From assembly GCA_026873275.1 (NCBI GenBank), contig JANTUC010000010.1, forward strand, positions 868,001 through 932,000: a stretch of 64,000 nucleotides of DNA, given 5' to 3'. Shown in pieces: positions 23,179-34,274 of the stretch (its first letter is position 1; every line of letters begins with the position of its first letter). The translations under genes and the position numbers were made by a program. The notes under the pieces were generated by a model. That model saw nothing but the letters and a program-made list of their open reading frames with translations, made no database searches and was not told where the DNA came from. The stretch comes from Pseudopithomyces maydicus. Its lineage: Eukaryota > Ascomycota > Dothideomycetes > Pleosporales > Didymosphaeriaceae.

Positions 23179-24838
23179 TGATGACATAGGAATGAAAACA
23201 GTGCGCTGTTTGTTGGGCGACGATGTATATATTATGACCGTGGACGTAGCACTAAATGCCGAATGAACACGAGAGGGGGACACCTTTGCTGCAAGGCTGC
23301 AAAAACGTACAATGCCGCATGCTATGCTATATAAATCTAACATGCCGAAGAAATGCTTTAATTGTTTCGTTGAAATGCTAGATGTTAGATGTGTTGGTGG
23401 TAGAAAGTACTGTTGATTCTACGTCGTTCGAAGGGTTAGCGTCCAGAAGGGGTGAGTGCACGCATGTGAGAGTACAATTTCCGACCTCCCCATTTCACAC
23501 AGAATGCAGGCCGGAAACATTGACGGAATTGTGCCCAGAAGTCACTAGTCAGTTGTTGGCACTGAGAGAACTGGTACGGCCTAGTCTTACATCCATGGAT
23601 GGCTATCCTCTCAACACCCAAACCACGCTCTAACGGGTATCGTGACCTCCTTCCGATGTTAAACTCGCCTAGCTTCATATCTATGAACGACTATCCCCCC
23701 AACGCACATATCCATCCCAACGGATATCGTGACCCCGTCTCTGCCCAGGTGGTGTTCAACTCTTTCAGTCTCATATCCATAGATACATATATATGTAGAT
23801 AACCTCGAATCACCCATGTCACATTTATTCCAACGGGCATCGCGAATCCCCTTCTGGTCTTCGACTCGCCCAGCCTCATAACCGTGGATAGAAAACCTCT
23901 GGACACATGTTCTACATCCTAACGGGTATCGTGACTCTTTTCTAATAGCCAAGTCGCCCAGTTTTACGTACAGGGATGACTATCTACCCAACGCCTATGC
24001 CACATCCCAACGAGTATCGTGAACCCCTCTCTGATGTCCAACTCTGCCATGAACGTCCGTTTTCTTGTCAGTCGAAGTCTATATGGTGACATTCTAGCAA
24101 GCAATTCCTTTCATAAGAGGATGCCTTTACCTGCGCACCTTATTGTTGTTTATTTGATTTGTAGATTGCTGCCTTGAAGAGTAGCCTTGGTACACATAGC
24201 TCTCCCAGATATACTGCACGACTAGAATCTTAGTCGAAGTCCCTCTCAACGGTTATCATGACTAAATCTTGCTTCCCAATTCTACGTGTGGAGTCGTTCC
24301 CAACAATGAACCGCTCTACCATGGAATCTTCAGCTCATCTCTGTACTTCGCATATAAATTGTGCGTCAGTTCTCACATTTTCTCATTTCAACTCTTACAT
24401 CTACAGTACAACTTGTCATCGAAGAGTCTATCCACGAGAATTCACAACTCGCTTCTGAAGTACTTGCCAGTACTCAAAGACTCTCCCTCGAATAGAAATT
24501 ACGATATTGTACGAGAATATCCAAGAAAATCTCAAAGTCCTCTAAATCTTCGACTTCTCCGACGAAAGTTGTTGTGTTTCTGGGCAAGACAGGAACCAGC
24601 CGCTTTAAGTATACCAGGAGAAGGTACACCAGTCTAAGACTCTTAGAGACTCACGACTCCCGAAGTAAGCCTCAACGCCAGCAATCAAACTATTCAATTA
24701 GAAGGCGGCCGAAAGCCCTTTTTTGGCGCTATAAGCACAATCAAGAACGTTCCGAGGAAGACATATCCAGTGGGCATAGTCTCGAGGACGCTGCACAAAA
24801 GTTTCAAAGAATTCCCCAGTATTGATACAACCTGCACA
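23179..24838. other. Intergenic, 1.66 kb, with minisatellite
   Basis: Downstream of the sugar transporter. It holds the roughly 88-bp tandem repeat (23585-24050), then AT-richer sequence with one more decayed repeat core (CAACGGTTATCATGACT near 24247). No supported gene. Confidence 0.55.
23585..24050 (+). repeat. Degenerate ~88-bp minisatellite, five copies
   Basis: The core CCYAACGGGTATCGTGAC recurs at about 23630, 23716, 23830, 23919 and 24006. Spacing is close to 87-89 bp except for a third unit of about 113 bp, which carries an insertion. Copies also share GACTATC-CCCAACGC and CGCC(C)AG-CTTCATATC blocks. Divergence between copies is substantial, so the array is old. Small frames spanning it reflect the repeat. 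Confidence 0.8.
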
Positions 24839-25687
24839 ATGCCGGTATCACAGCTCACCGAGGCTATCAACGCAGCGCGGGCAGCTGGATTTTCCTTTAC
24901 CACCTCACCCGCTCGTAGCCACCGTTCATCTGGTCAGAGACATGCTCCGGCACCGCAAACTCCTGTCGAGTCACATGAACGACCCAGTGAACATGCCACC
25001 AGCACTCCCATCCCCAATAGCAACCGCTTCGTCAAAGAAGATCGAAGTTATTACCCTCCCAAAGGCCAATTTCTTCCCGATGACTGGGTTGCTGCTCCCG
25101 TGCGCTTCCATATGTATAAGGATAATATCACGGACTACTACCGAGCCGGGACAGGCGGCAGGGGCTGGGAGAATGCTCACGACCAGCAGTATATTGAGCG
25201 AGAGCGGAAGATACTCGGTCAATTCGAAGATGGCGGTGGGCTCACCGGAGTGAATTGGAATCTGGATGATCATCATTACTGGTCAAAGCCTTGTATCAAG
25301 AAAAAGAAGGTATTGATAACTCGGGGTCAGTGGAAGGATTGGATCCAAGAACAGTGGCGAGAGGTATATAAATGTATTGAGGAGGAGGGTGCGAAGCAGA
25401 AAGCAGAACAATCGGGGGCTTCGAGTAGTCAGATAAACAGGGGCGAAAATGATCAGGTCCAGAGGGCTGCTAAATTGATGGAGGGTCAAAGGAGGCGTTT
25501 GCATATGCCGGATAGGGAGAGGAGGCGAAAGTTGGGTAGACAGATGCGACTCCGAAGTTACCACCAGGAAGTCACGGGTCATGTCGAAAAAATGGGCAGA
25601 GAATTTATTTCGGAGTTATCGAAATCGAACAATCAGTTTCCTATGGATGTACTTGCTACCCGGTTGGTAGAGAGGCTGTCGTTTTGA
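24839..25687 (+). CDS. Orphan hypothetical protein, 282 aa
   Basis: Not recognised. The single exon starts at ATG 24839 (MPVSQLTEAINAARAAGFSF, context CACAATGCC); the frame is open further upstream only through a GTG. The N-terminus is Ser/Pro-rich, followed by a Trp/Tyr-rich globular-looking middle (YYPPKGQFLPDDW, YYRAGTGGRGWENAHDQQY, VNWNLDDHHYWSKPC). The C-terminal half is charged and probably helical (QWKDWIQEQWREVYKC, MPDRERRRKLGRQMR). It has no signal peptide or membrane segment. Codon and residue composition look genuinely coding. It follows a minisatellite and AT-rich sequence, a typical place for lineage-specific genes. Confidence 0.6.
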   Translation: MPVSQLTEAINAARAAGFSFTTSPARSHRSSGQRHAPAPQTPVESHERPSEHATSTPIPNSNRFVKEDRSYYPPKGQFLPDDWVAAPVRFHMYKDNITDYYRAGTGGRGWENAHDQQYIERERKILGQFEDGGGLTGVNWNLDDHHYWSKPCIKKKKVLITRGQWKDWIQEQWREVYKCIEEEGAKQKAEQSGASSSQINRGENDQVQRAAKLMEGQRRRLHMPDRERRRKLGRQMRLRSYHQEVTGHVEKMGREFISELSKSNNQFPMDVLATRLVERLSF

Positions 25688-26215
25688 TTACGTTGAGGGA
25701 ACGGAGCGCCGGGAACACTAGCAGTCAAAGAGTGTACACGGAATCAAGAGATGAGTACATGGGTGTCTTAGTGCTCGATGGCTCTACAAAAGGTAGGATA
25801 GAGTTGCGCTGGCTTGAATTCATCTGCTATAGCCATGAAATCAAGTGCACAAGTCGGACGGGATGCCTTTGAAGTGTCACTTGGTCGTGACGATGATGAT
25901 GAGTGAGACAGCAAGATACTCTGTCGCGATGCCCTTGTTCCTGTTCGAGACTGTTTCCAGTTCCCATTGTAGACAGTTGGGAGAAAGCGGAGAAACGGTT
26001 GCGGGTGATGGACATGTTCTGGACATGTTCACGCAGCCCTGTAGCACGTCATTCACGCTAAGAAGTTTTCCCATAGACAAGGCACAGGAACCACATGGCG
26101 CAAGACTACGCATGTCTGATGGATACGTTACTTAGAGCGCCTCTGCTGCCCGGCTCCCTTGACACCATTCTCTACTCTGTTTTCCCTACCTGAAGATTTT
26201 AATACCACAAGCACA
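25688..26215. other. Intergenic, 528 bp
   Basis: Between the orphan gene and APS kinase. No gene, RNA or repeat recognised; it must include the APS kinase promoter. Confidence 0.5.
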
Positions 26216-26991
26216 ATGGCAACGTGAGCCCCACCATACCCCGCCATGTCTCGCCGACGCATGAACTCACTCCCAACAGCAACATCACGTGGCACCCGTC
26301 GCTCTCCCGCAGCGAGCGCAACACTTTCCGCAAGCAGCGCGGCTTCACCATCTGGTTCACTGGCCTGTCTGCCTCTGGCAAGTCAACCATCGCCACGGCG
26401 CTCGAGCAGCACCTGCTCCACCTCGGGCTCGCAGCATACCGTCTGGACGGCGACAATGTGCGCTTCGGCCTGAACAAGGACCTGGGCTTCGACGAGAAGA
26501 GCCGAAATGAGAACATCAGGCGGATAGCAGAGGTGCGGCCCATTGCGCCTTCTGCCCCCCAAGCACGCAATCACTGACACCACCCTCGCCCGCAGGTCGC
26601 CAAACTCTTTGCCGACAGCTCCACCATCGCCATCACCTCCTTCATCTCGCCCTACAAGGCCGACCGCCAGCAGGCCCGTGAGCTGCACGCCGCCCAGGCC
26701 GCCGCCCACCCCGACGACGAGCCGCTCGCCTTCGTCGAGGTCTTTGTCGACCTCCCGCTCGAGGTGGCCGAGGCACGCGACCCCAAGGGCCTCTACAAGA
26801 AGGCAAGAGAAGGAAAGATCCCCGAGTTCACCGGCATCAGCGCCCCCTACGAGGCACCCGAGAGCCCCGAGATCAAGATCCAGAGCGACAAGACCAGCGT
26901 CGAGGATGCCGTGAGGCAGATCGTGGACTATCTTGAGGACAAGGGGCTGCTCAAGCTGAACGCAGCCGATGGCCGGGGTCTTGAGTACTAG
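26216..26991 (+). CDS. MET14: Adenylyl-sulfate (APS) kinase
   Basis: Phosphorylates adenosine 5'-phosphosulfate to PAPS in sulfate assimilation, in the cytosol. Three exons: a tiny 8-nt exon 26216-26223, then 26280-26532 and 26596-26991, with introns of 56 and 63 bp (GTGAGC/ACAG and GTGCGG/GCAG). The product is 218 aa, close to fungal APS kinases. The spliced start reads [17 protein letters not shown]. The P-loop is GLSASGKST, followed by [18 protein letters not shown], the APS-binding region [42 protein letters not shown] and [16 protein letters not shown]. Without the 8-nt exon the start would be missed. Confidence 0.96.
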
Positions 26992-27376
26992 CTTCTGCAG
27001 AGAAGAGCCGCTGGGGAGTCGACTCAGTAGACACGTGATAATGTAAATACCGCAATGTTGCCTCGATAAGCTGTCTGAACAATGTTGAAAGTGGTGTGAG
27101 TGAAACATTGCGAGGTTGATTCTTGAAGGACATTCCCGTCAAAAGAAGAAAGGTTGATCATACCGACAATGTAATTGGATGACAGGGGCAGCTTTCAACT
27201 TCATGTTCACCACGTGCATATGTGTGCACGTCCCAGGCTGCGGTTTCTTACAGAGAGAGAGTGAACCATGACCTATAAAGTGCCTTGCCAACCAGGTCTT
27301 CTTCACACAACGCATAAGTGCACACCTGGATAAAGTTGGCAACCAAACCACAAACTGTAAGTCATACGCAATCAGC
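26992..27376. other. Intergenic, 385 bp
   Basis: 3' region of APS kinase and promoter of the next gene. Nothing specific seen. Confidence 0.5.
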
Positions 27377-28450
27377 ATGGAAGAGCAAGCTGCTACTACC
27401 TCAGGGACATCTGTATCTGAGGAAGTAGCCATCATCATGTACACGAATGACCTAGACATCGATACCGAAGAGCAAGCTGCCGGAAGCCCAGGTACACCTG
27501 TATCTGAGGGAGTAGCTGATATACCACTCTCTGATGGCACCATCACGTACACGGGCGACCTAGAGATCGATGCCAAAGAGCAAGCAGTTAACGTTTCAGC
27601 CCCGCTTGTGTCCCAGGCAGTATCCGACGCTCTACCCCCTGACATCATTCTGCAACAGGACTCGCCACTATTGCGCATTTCTGGAGAAGTTAGAAACATG
27701 ATCTATAGGAACGTGCTGCAACCGGATCTTAGGGGACGTGAACTGTACCATATAATGCACAACCTAGGCTCTACATGCCGGCTGTTTCGCTACGAGTTCT
27801 GGACCTTTTGCATGGTCAACACAGCCTACAAAATGAATCTTCGGGACTACCATAGCTTTCTCAACGCATTCTACCCCCAAGCCGATGAAGCCATCATGAA
27901 GAAGTACCGGGGCAGGTTTCAGGCCCACCTCCGCTTCAACGGTGCAATCTACACGAATACTATCAAGGACCCAGCCTCCGGCGAAACCGCTGACCTTCGC
28001 CAACTCATCATCATGCTCCGTGCTTCGCCATCTGTCCACTTCTGCTTGGGTAGGGGAACCCGATGGATGTGCGAGCGTCCCGGCCTAGAGAAGTTTATCA
28101 ACTTCGCTAGGTCCTCAAAAATGTGGGCCGCCGCTCACCACTTGGGGGCCGTCAATCTTCGAGTGAACCATGCGGAACTGGCTAAGCAGTGGGACGCGCC
28201 TACGTTCTGGGTTATCGACGTCCACCTGAAGCGCGACTTTCAGCATTCCTACGAACAACTGGGTCTCTTGGCCTACCTGGAGGAGCGCAAGAGCATGGGG
28301 TGCGATGGAATTACCTTCCTCATGGTCTGGGACAGGCCGGAGACCGTGGCGGAGTCGAAGGTTGGGCGTCTAGGAAATTTTAAGAGCTATATTAGCGGAA
28401 GGCTTGCGAAGTTGGTTCCCCGTGCGTTCACTTATGGGAACTGGAAGTAG
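27377..28450 (+). CDS. 2EXR/F-box-like domain protein with N-terminal repeats
   Basis: A single exon encoding 357 aa. After residue 95 comes DSPLLRISGEVRNMIYRNVL, the leucine-rich LPxEIRNxIY-type motif of an expanded dothideomycete family (2EXR or F-box-like); molecular function is unknown. The C-terminal part includes WDAPTFWVIDVHLKRDF and a Gly/Arg-rich end. The first 90 residues are three degenerate copies of an approximately 33-residue unit: EEQAATTSGTSVSEEVA, EEQAAGSPGTPVSEGVA and KEQAVNVSAPLVSQAV, each followed by YTxDLxID or its equivalent. The repeats are acidic and probably disordered. ATG 27377 is the first in frame. AT-rich sequence with no gene follows it. Confidence 0.75.
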   Translation: MEEQAATTSGTSVSEEVAIIMYTNDLDIDTEEQAAGSPGTPVSEGVADIPLSDGTITYTGDLEIDAKEQAVNVSAPLVSQAVSDALPPDIILQQDSPLLRISGEVRNMIYRNVLQPDLRGRELYHIMHNLGSTCRLFRYEFWTFCMVNTAYKMNLRDYHSFLNAFYPQADEAIMKKYRGRFQAHLRFNGAIYTNTIKDPASGETADLRQLIIMLRASPSVHFCLGRGTRWMCERPGLEKFINFARSSKMWAAAHHLGAVNLRVNHAELAKQWDAPTFWVIDVHLKRDFQHSYEQLGLLAYLEERKSMGCDGITFLMVWDRPETVAESKVGRLGNFKSYISGRLAKLVPRAFTYGNWK

Positions 28451-29403
28451 ATAGACGTAAGGTCTTGGGACTGCGCTGGTGATGACTGCGCTGGTGGAGC
28501 ATGTACAAGGCAAATAGCCGTTCATGTTTTGCTTGATGCTTGACTTGGAACGAGAATCACGTGTGTGGGCGAAATAGAGCATCTTCCACATTAGTATACT
28601 CAATAAACAGAAATTTGCCTGGCATTTGTGTCTTGCTTGCATTCTACGCCTGCGCCGGTCCTGTTTAGGGTAGTAAGATGAATACGAGTTGAAATACATA
28701 CAGAAAATGTTACTTAAGAACATATGGTATACGCCTCCGTTCCTCGAACCAAATTTTGCTGTGACCCTGCAGTGTCACTTCTATACTACATGAACTCAAG
28801 GTGCGCAATATAGAATTTCGCTTCCTAACCTAGTATCTTTTTCCTGTCCCACTAAAGATTTTTTAAAAGTAATATCAGTGGCACAGATAATACCGAAGCA
28901 TGTGTGTCTAACCAAGCAGCAAGTGGTATCAGTAGTCACAGGAGTAAGCTAGTTGAATTAGAAAGTGGAACATTGTTAAAATACCCATGTTCGATTAAAA
29001 AATCACCCAAGACGCGTTAGCCACGCGCTACAGATAAATCAATGGGGTAATGTAAACCAGTGTGTTCATTATAAACGCTCTTGCGTTGATTGATATCGAA
29101 CGCGTCAAATAATTCTAACAAGTCTATGAACGCCCCCAACGCCCCGAATTTTCGCTTGTAAAATGTCAACAATGTATCTGCCACGTAGTATGGTCTCTCT
29201 GACCCAACAGGGAAGTGACTTCAATCCCGTAGATCCCTCAAAGGGAAACGCTTTTGCTTCCATTACATCCTCCACCCATGAACGATGGGATAAGGACGGC
29301 GTGCGTTGAGGCGCTGTGTGCAGTGCGTCCGCACTCTGAGTAGCAAGCTATTATATACAGATGATTACGAGGCAACCTGGGCCTCGCCAATATGCTTGTG
29401 CAC
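28451..29403. other. AT-rich intergenic, 953 bp
   Basis: Convergent 3' region between the 2EXR-like gene and mannitol dehydrogenase. It is visibly AT-richer than its surroundings from 28680 to 29200, with A/T homopolymers. It could be a decayed mobile element, but no terminal repeat or coding remnant is recognisable. Confidence 0.5.
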
Positions 29404-31172
29404 TCAGTAGATGGCAGCCATCTTCCAAATATCGTTGAGCTTGGAAGCGAGACGCTTCTTCTCAAGAGTGAGATCGATGACCTGCTGCCTGAGGTTGGCG
29501 ATCTCTTCCTCTTGCATGCGTTGCTTGAGGTCATCACCCCTTGTCCTAGAAGGCTCGCGGGAATGGGTGTTGGTCAGGGATCCACTTGAACCAGCAATCG
29601 AGATCTTGTCATCCTCGCGCAGATCGACGTACTTCTCAAGCGTCTTCCTTGCACCTCTTCGGTCCAGGGTACGCATGGCCATGGTAATTTCACGAATGAA
29701 ACGACCATCGTATCGCAGATCATCACCAAAGATGGTTTGAACACCAAGCAGGGCATTGGGACTGGCACCACCTTCTCTTGCGAGAGCCTTCAGCTCCTGG
29801 GCCATGGGGTCGTCAATCTTGAACTGCTTGCCGTTCTCATCAATACCGGTGAGATAGCGGAACCAAGCGGCAACGCAGAGTGTCAGACGACCAATCGGTC
29901 CACGAGATTCAATCTGTTCAGCGACGGACGGAAGGATGAATTGTGGCATCTTGCCGGAGCCGCCCAGGCAGATACGGGCGACCTCATCCTTGAGGGTGGG
30001 GTTGGAGAAACGCGAGTGGAGCGTTTGAATGTAATCGTCGATATCGACGCCGGGGATCTGGGGGAGGAGAGGTTTGACCTCCTCGTACCACAAGTCGTTG
30101 AGGTACGCGGCGAAAAGTGGGTCGGCGATGACTTCGTGGACATAGGTAAAGCCGGCGAGCGAGGCGAGATATCCCCTATCAGATATTAGTTTGAGGTCCA
30201 ATGCTCTTAAAGGTATAAATACTTACATAGCAACATGGCCACCGTTCAAGAGTCTGAGCTTCATAAGCTCGAACTGCTCTACATCTCTGACAGTCGGCAC
30301 GACCTGCACGCCAACGTTTTCGAATGGGGGCGACCGTCACTGAAGTTGTCCTCCAGCACCCATTGCATGAAGGGCTCGGTGACAACTGGCCAGGCATCTT
30401 CGATGGCAAACTCACTCCTCAAGCCTGCCTTGTCCTCATCAACCGTTCGCGGCGTGATACGGTCCACCATGCTGTTAGGGAAGGCTCCGTTCTCAGAAAG
30501 CCAGGCAGCCATGTTGGGATCCTTGAGACGCGCGAATGCGAGAAGCATGTTACGGCTGATGGATCCATTCTTCTGCATGTTGTCGCAAGACATGACAGTG
30601 AAAGGCTTGAGTCCTGCCTTAAAGCGTCGCGCCAGGGCAGCAGTAAGGTAGCCGTAGGTTGTGCGAGGGGGTCCATCACCTGAAAGATCAGCCTGGATGT
30701 TTGGGTCTGAAACTTCGAGCTCGTGTGTGTTCTCGTTGTAGTAATAACCGGACTCCGTGATGGTCAAGGATACAATATGGGTATCCTTGTGAGCCATCTT
30801 CTCAATAACGGCTTCCTCGTTGCCTGGGGCGAAAATGTAGTCGGAGATGGAACCGACGATGTGTGCGGAGCTACCCGCAGCCGAGCGCTCAATGACTGTG
30901 TAGAGATGGTCTTGCGGTGTCAACGCATCGCGCATGGCGGCATCCCAAGGAGTGAGCCCAACACCGCATATTGACCACTCATTGGATGCAAAGTTGGAAA
31001 GCAGACGATCGACATAGACGGCAAGATGTGCGCGGTGGAAGCCGCCGACACCAATGTGGACGATACCGTGCTTGAGGTTTGATCGGTCGTACTTGGGCTT
31101 TGTCTCGGCCTGCGAGAACTGTGCGAGATTGGCGTTGCTGAGCCTCAGCGCTGGCCCTGTGCTGTGTGGCAT
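29404..31172 (-). CDS. Mannitol 2-dehydrogenase, long-chain polyol family (apparent frameshift)
   Basis: Polyol-specific long-chain dehydrogenase interconverting mannitol and fructose with a nicotinamide cofactor. Exons 31172-30227 and 30175-29404 flank a 51-bp intron (GTAAGT donor, AACTAAT branch, GATAG acceptor). The N-terminus has the nucleotide-binding KHGIVHIGVGGFHRAHLA. At the five-G run 30326-30330 the frame breaks after EDNFSDGRP. One extra base restores the family continuation PFENVGVQVVPTVRD and the catalytic segment MKLRLLNGGH (Lys, Asn, His), which is lost in the literal frame. The corrected length is 572 aa, about 60-70 longer than usual. The extra C-terminus is Ser/Arg-rich and then coiled-coil-like (MQEEEIANLRQQVIDLTLEK). 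Confidence 0.85.
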
Positions 31173-33984
31173 TTTTTCTCAAAGATAAGAAGCAGGAGCA
31201 GTCAGGGATGGGGGTATCAAAACTGAAAACAGGGACTGAGGAGGCGGGAGGAAATGGAAGCAGAGATCAGAGCCAGACAGCCATTGCGGGCATCCGCCTT
31301 TTGAGGGGCATAACAGTGGAGCAAAGCACGGTCCTAGAGATGGCAATTAGAGTGGATCTCTCTCAGCTTCAGAAATTTCTAGGGTCCAGAATTTTGTGGA
31401 TTTGGAGCTGATCTTTGACGGCCGCTAGGCACATAGTGCGTCGCGAAACTTCCGCCAAGCATCGTGGACTTCGGAAGCGGGGTGGAGAACACAGGCGTCC
31501 GCAATGGAGTCAGATGCACCGCTTTTGTGGGGTTTGACACTGCCTTGCAACACCTAACCACTTTGCCATGGCGTTTTGAATGCCTCTCTGATGCTCACGA
31601 CCACTTGAAGATGTCAGTTTCAGACCGACTTCGTGCGACCGGGGAACTTCGCCTACGACGTCTCCATGAGTCTCGAACGGGGAGACGGCAGGCGAGTACT
31701 TCAATCGATAAAGAGAGTTAGTCTCTATATTGTGCCATGCTCTTGCTTTGAAATAGCTCCGACTCTCGGTGTGCGACCCCCACCGCCCACGACAAAGGAG
31801 CAGAGGGAACGCCTTCGTCTCGGGGGAGAGATGAGTCAAAGGCTCTGGTACGCTGGCTGCCACATGGGCCTAATGCGTCGTAATGCTCGCCGGTGTCCTT
31901 TGGCACGCCGTAGGCTGGTAGGCGGTCAGAAAATTTCGGATGTTCGCAATCGTGTCAACGCTAAGATAAGCAGAACAAGATCTCCGTGTCGACGCCCTAG
32001 TGTAGGAATGGTGGAATGTTCCTCCATGTCCAATCATCTCCGGGAATTCTCACTATGCCTAAAAACGAATTCATGTGAAAAAATACAATGGTGCAGGTGA
32101 CCATCCCGTGCGCACCGAAGACATCCGTGAAGCTTCATCCCGTCGGCGCACGTGCAGTAAGTGGGTCTAACGCCAATGTCAGGTTTCGCGGAACCTCATA
32201 AGCGAACCGAAGTCGAGGTTGCGGGACTCCACGTTTGGCAGTCCACGATCCTTGGCACGGGGGTTCCAATAGCTCGGGTGGCAGTGCGATAGTCTGGCCG
32301 AATTGCTGATGATATCCACGTACCTCGTGACCAAAGTAGATCCGTGAGCACATGGATAGCCGTGGAGAAAGGGGGTTCCTTAGCCTAGTGTTTACTGTAA
32401 ACCCGCTGTGCGTGGGCACAATTCTCCATAATTCGGTTGCGATTTCCGAGTAAAGACCAGTCAGATGGTGCAAGATGATGGTCGCCCAACTCGCCCCTGA
32501 GCGGGCACTGCATACCTTCTCACAAATACCTTCGTATCACCTATGCAATGCCATACACCCACGCACATTGCGTTGGCGGACAAACCCGAAGAGAAAAAAG
32601 GGGGAGACAATGATCTGGATGTCACGGACGCCCGTATGAAGCTAAACCCCCGATTTCTTGGTGTTGAAGACCTCAGGTTTACCCCTGAGCGGATTCCCAA
32701 CTGTAGCTCCCACTCTTGCTGACCTTGACAGGTCGATTTATCGTATGAGAATGAATTATAATCCGTCCGCCTCCGGGTCATTGTAAATCATCAGTCATTG
32801 GTCTCTGGCGTGGGGGCTTCTCCACTTTGGACCCAGCATCCTTGTTGCCATTTGAAGACTTGTATCTACATTTTTGCCACAGCGCTATCGACAAAAGGCC
32901 AAAGATCGGACGATACAACCGAACTTGCAAACCTTCCAGAGTTAGAATTTGGAAACGATGGATCATACCCCATCGCACGTACATAAGCTGCTAAACCGCT
33001 GCTAGCATCTGTCGTCGATTGGCGGAAACTCTGCCTAGGTCATGGGCATCGAACAATGGACCGTGGCATCGAGCCCCATCTCAACCATAGTTCCACACGC
33101 GTCTGGAGGTGCCGCACGTAGTGCGGTAGCATATATGCAGTAAGCTGATGTTATACACGCGCGGCTGTGGCTACGGGAAATAGCCAAGGATGCAGCTATT
33201 GGCGAACGATGGGAGCACAATATCTGAAATGTGAGAATAGATTATCTACCACGGACCGGCGTATCGACGTGTACAAGCCGAGGATCGATCAGATGGACCT
33301 AGTTGGAGGCCGCCCCGCTGTGATGATGATTCGGTTGCTTCCGATCGGCAGTTTGGTGACGGCTCGGCGACGAAGCGGCGAGACGACGGGTCATGACGCA
33401 GAACATGATGTGCCGAGTGCTCTGTTGCTCAAGTCAACAAGAAGTATTTTTGTCGGAAAAGGAAAGAACCCGATCATCTCGCAGTGACGGACGTTTATTC
33501 TTACTCAAACCCAGATGATGCCAACCAACCGCGCGACCAGTACAGAGAGACGGGTGACGGTGCAAGCGTTTCGACGTAGTTTCACTGCGCAGTAACAGCA
33601 TGCTACCAAACAATGCTCACGGGTGCCAGAGTGAGACTCTGGGTTTCCTCTTGCGTTTCAAACGTGACAACCATGAACCCCCAAGGCCCCGGGGCCATCC
33701 TCTGCACATGTGACTCTTGCAAACCCGTGAACCTGAGTGTGCCCAGGTGCAGGTGGCACCCTATCGATAAGCGTGCGCCGGCGCCGGCCCAAGCTCAACC
33801 TCCCGAGGCCGCCTCCAAAAATTATATCGCGACCGCACCAACACCAATACACGACACCGCACCCCTCGCACGTCTTCCGCCCCCATACACCCGACGATAC
33901 ACCCCCAGACCTGCCGACCGCCATCTCGCTGCCCGATATCCTCACGGTGCAAAAGAACCCCCGGGCGCCAAAAGACCGCCCAAC
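31173..33984. other. Intergenic, 2.8 kb
   Basis: The largest gene-free stretch, between mannitol dehydrogenase and RPB12. No open frame has family resemblance, and no terminal repeats or tRNA were seen. Near its right end are a CCCAGGTGCAGG element (33739-33754) and TATCGATAA (33762-33770), both within about 250 bp of the RPB12 ATG. Confidence 0.5.
33739..33754 (+). promoter_or_regulatory. CCCAGGTG-CAGGT element upstream of RPB12
   Basis: One copy of the recurring element, GTGCCCAGGTGCAGGT, about 230 bp before the RPB12 start codon, followed 7 bp later by TATCGATAA. A regulatory role is inferred from recurrence. Confidence 0.45.
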
Positions 33985-34274
33985 ATGTCCGGCTACCAAC
34001 CCCAACAATCTCAGACCGCCGACGCCTCCGCCGTAGACATCCATTCACGTGCCGTGTCCTACACCTGCGGCGACTGCGACGGCGATGTGCAGCTCAAGCG
34101 TGGCGAGCCCATCCGCTGCCGCAACTGCGGTCACCGCGTGCTGTACAAGAAGCGAACGAACCGGTACGCTTGAGTCCTCCTTCCCGTCTGATACGGGGAG
34201 GGGAACCGCAGAGACGAGTTCAAAAAGACGATTACTGACTTGTGCACAGCATGGTCCAGTTCGAGGCACGCTAA
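33985..34274 (+). CDS. RPC10: RNA polymerases I/II/III common subunit RPABC4 (Rpb12)
   Basis: The smallest zinc-binding subunit, shared by all three nuclear RNA polymerases. Exons 33985-34163 and 34250-34274 are separated by an 86-bp intron (GTACGC donor, TACTGAC branch, CACAG acceptor). The last exon is only 25 nt and encodes MVQFEAR, the invariant C-terminus. The product is 67 aa. Zinc ligands are YTCGDCDGDV and IRCRNCGHRVLYKKRTNR. The frame is open upstream to 33613, but MSGYQPQQSQ at 33985 fits the family length. Ignoring the intron would give a wrong tail (TNRYA). Confidence 0.95.

Noticed and set aside
28680..29200. Decayed transposon in AT-rich sequence
   Set aside because: Composition is suggestive, but I found no terminal repeats, target-site duplication or transposase remnant by eye.
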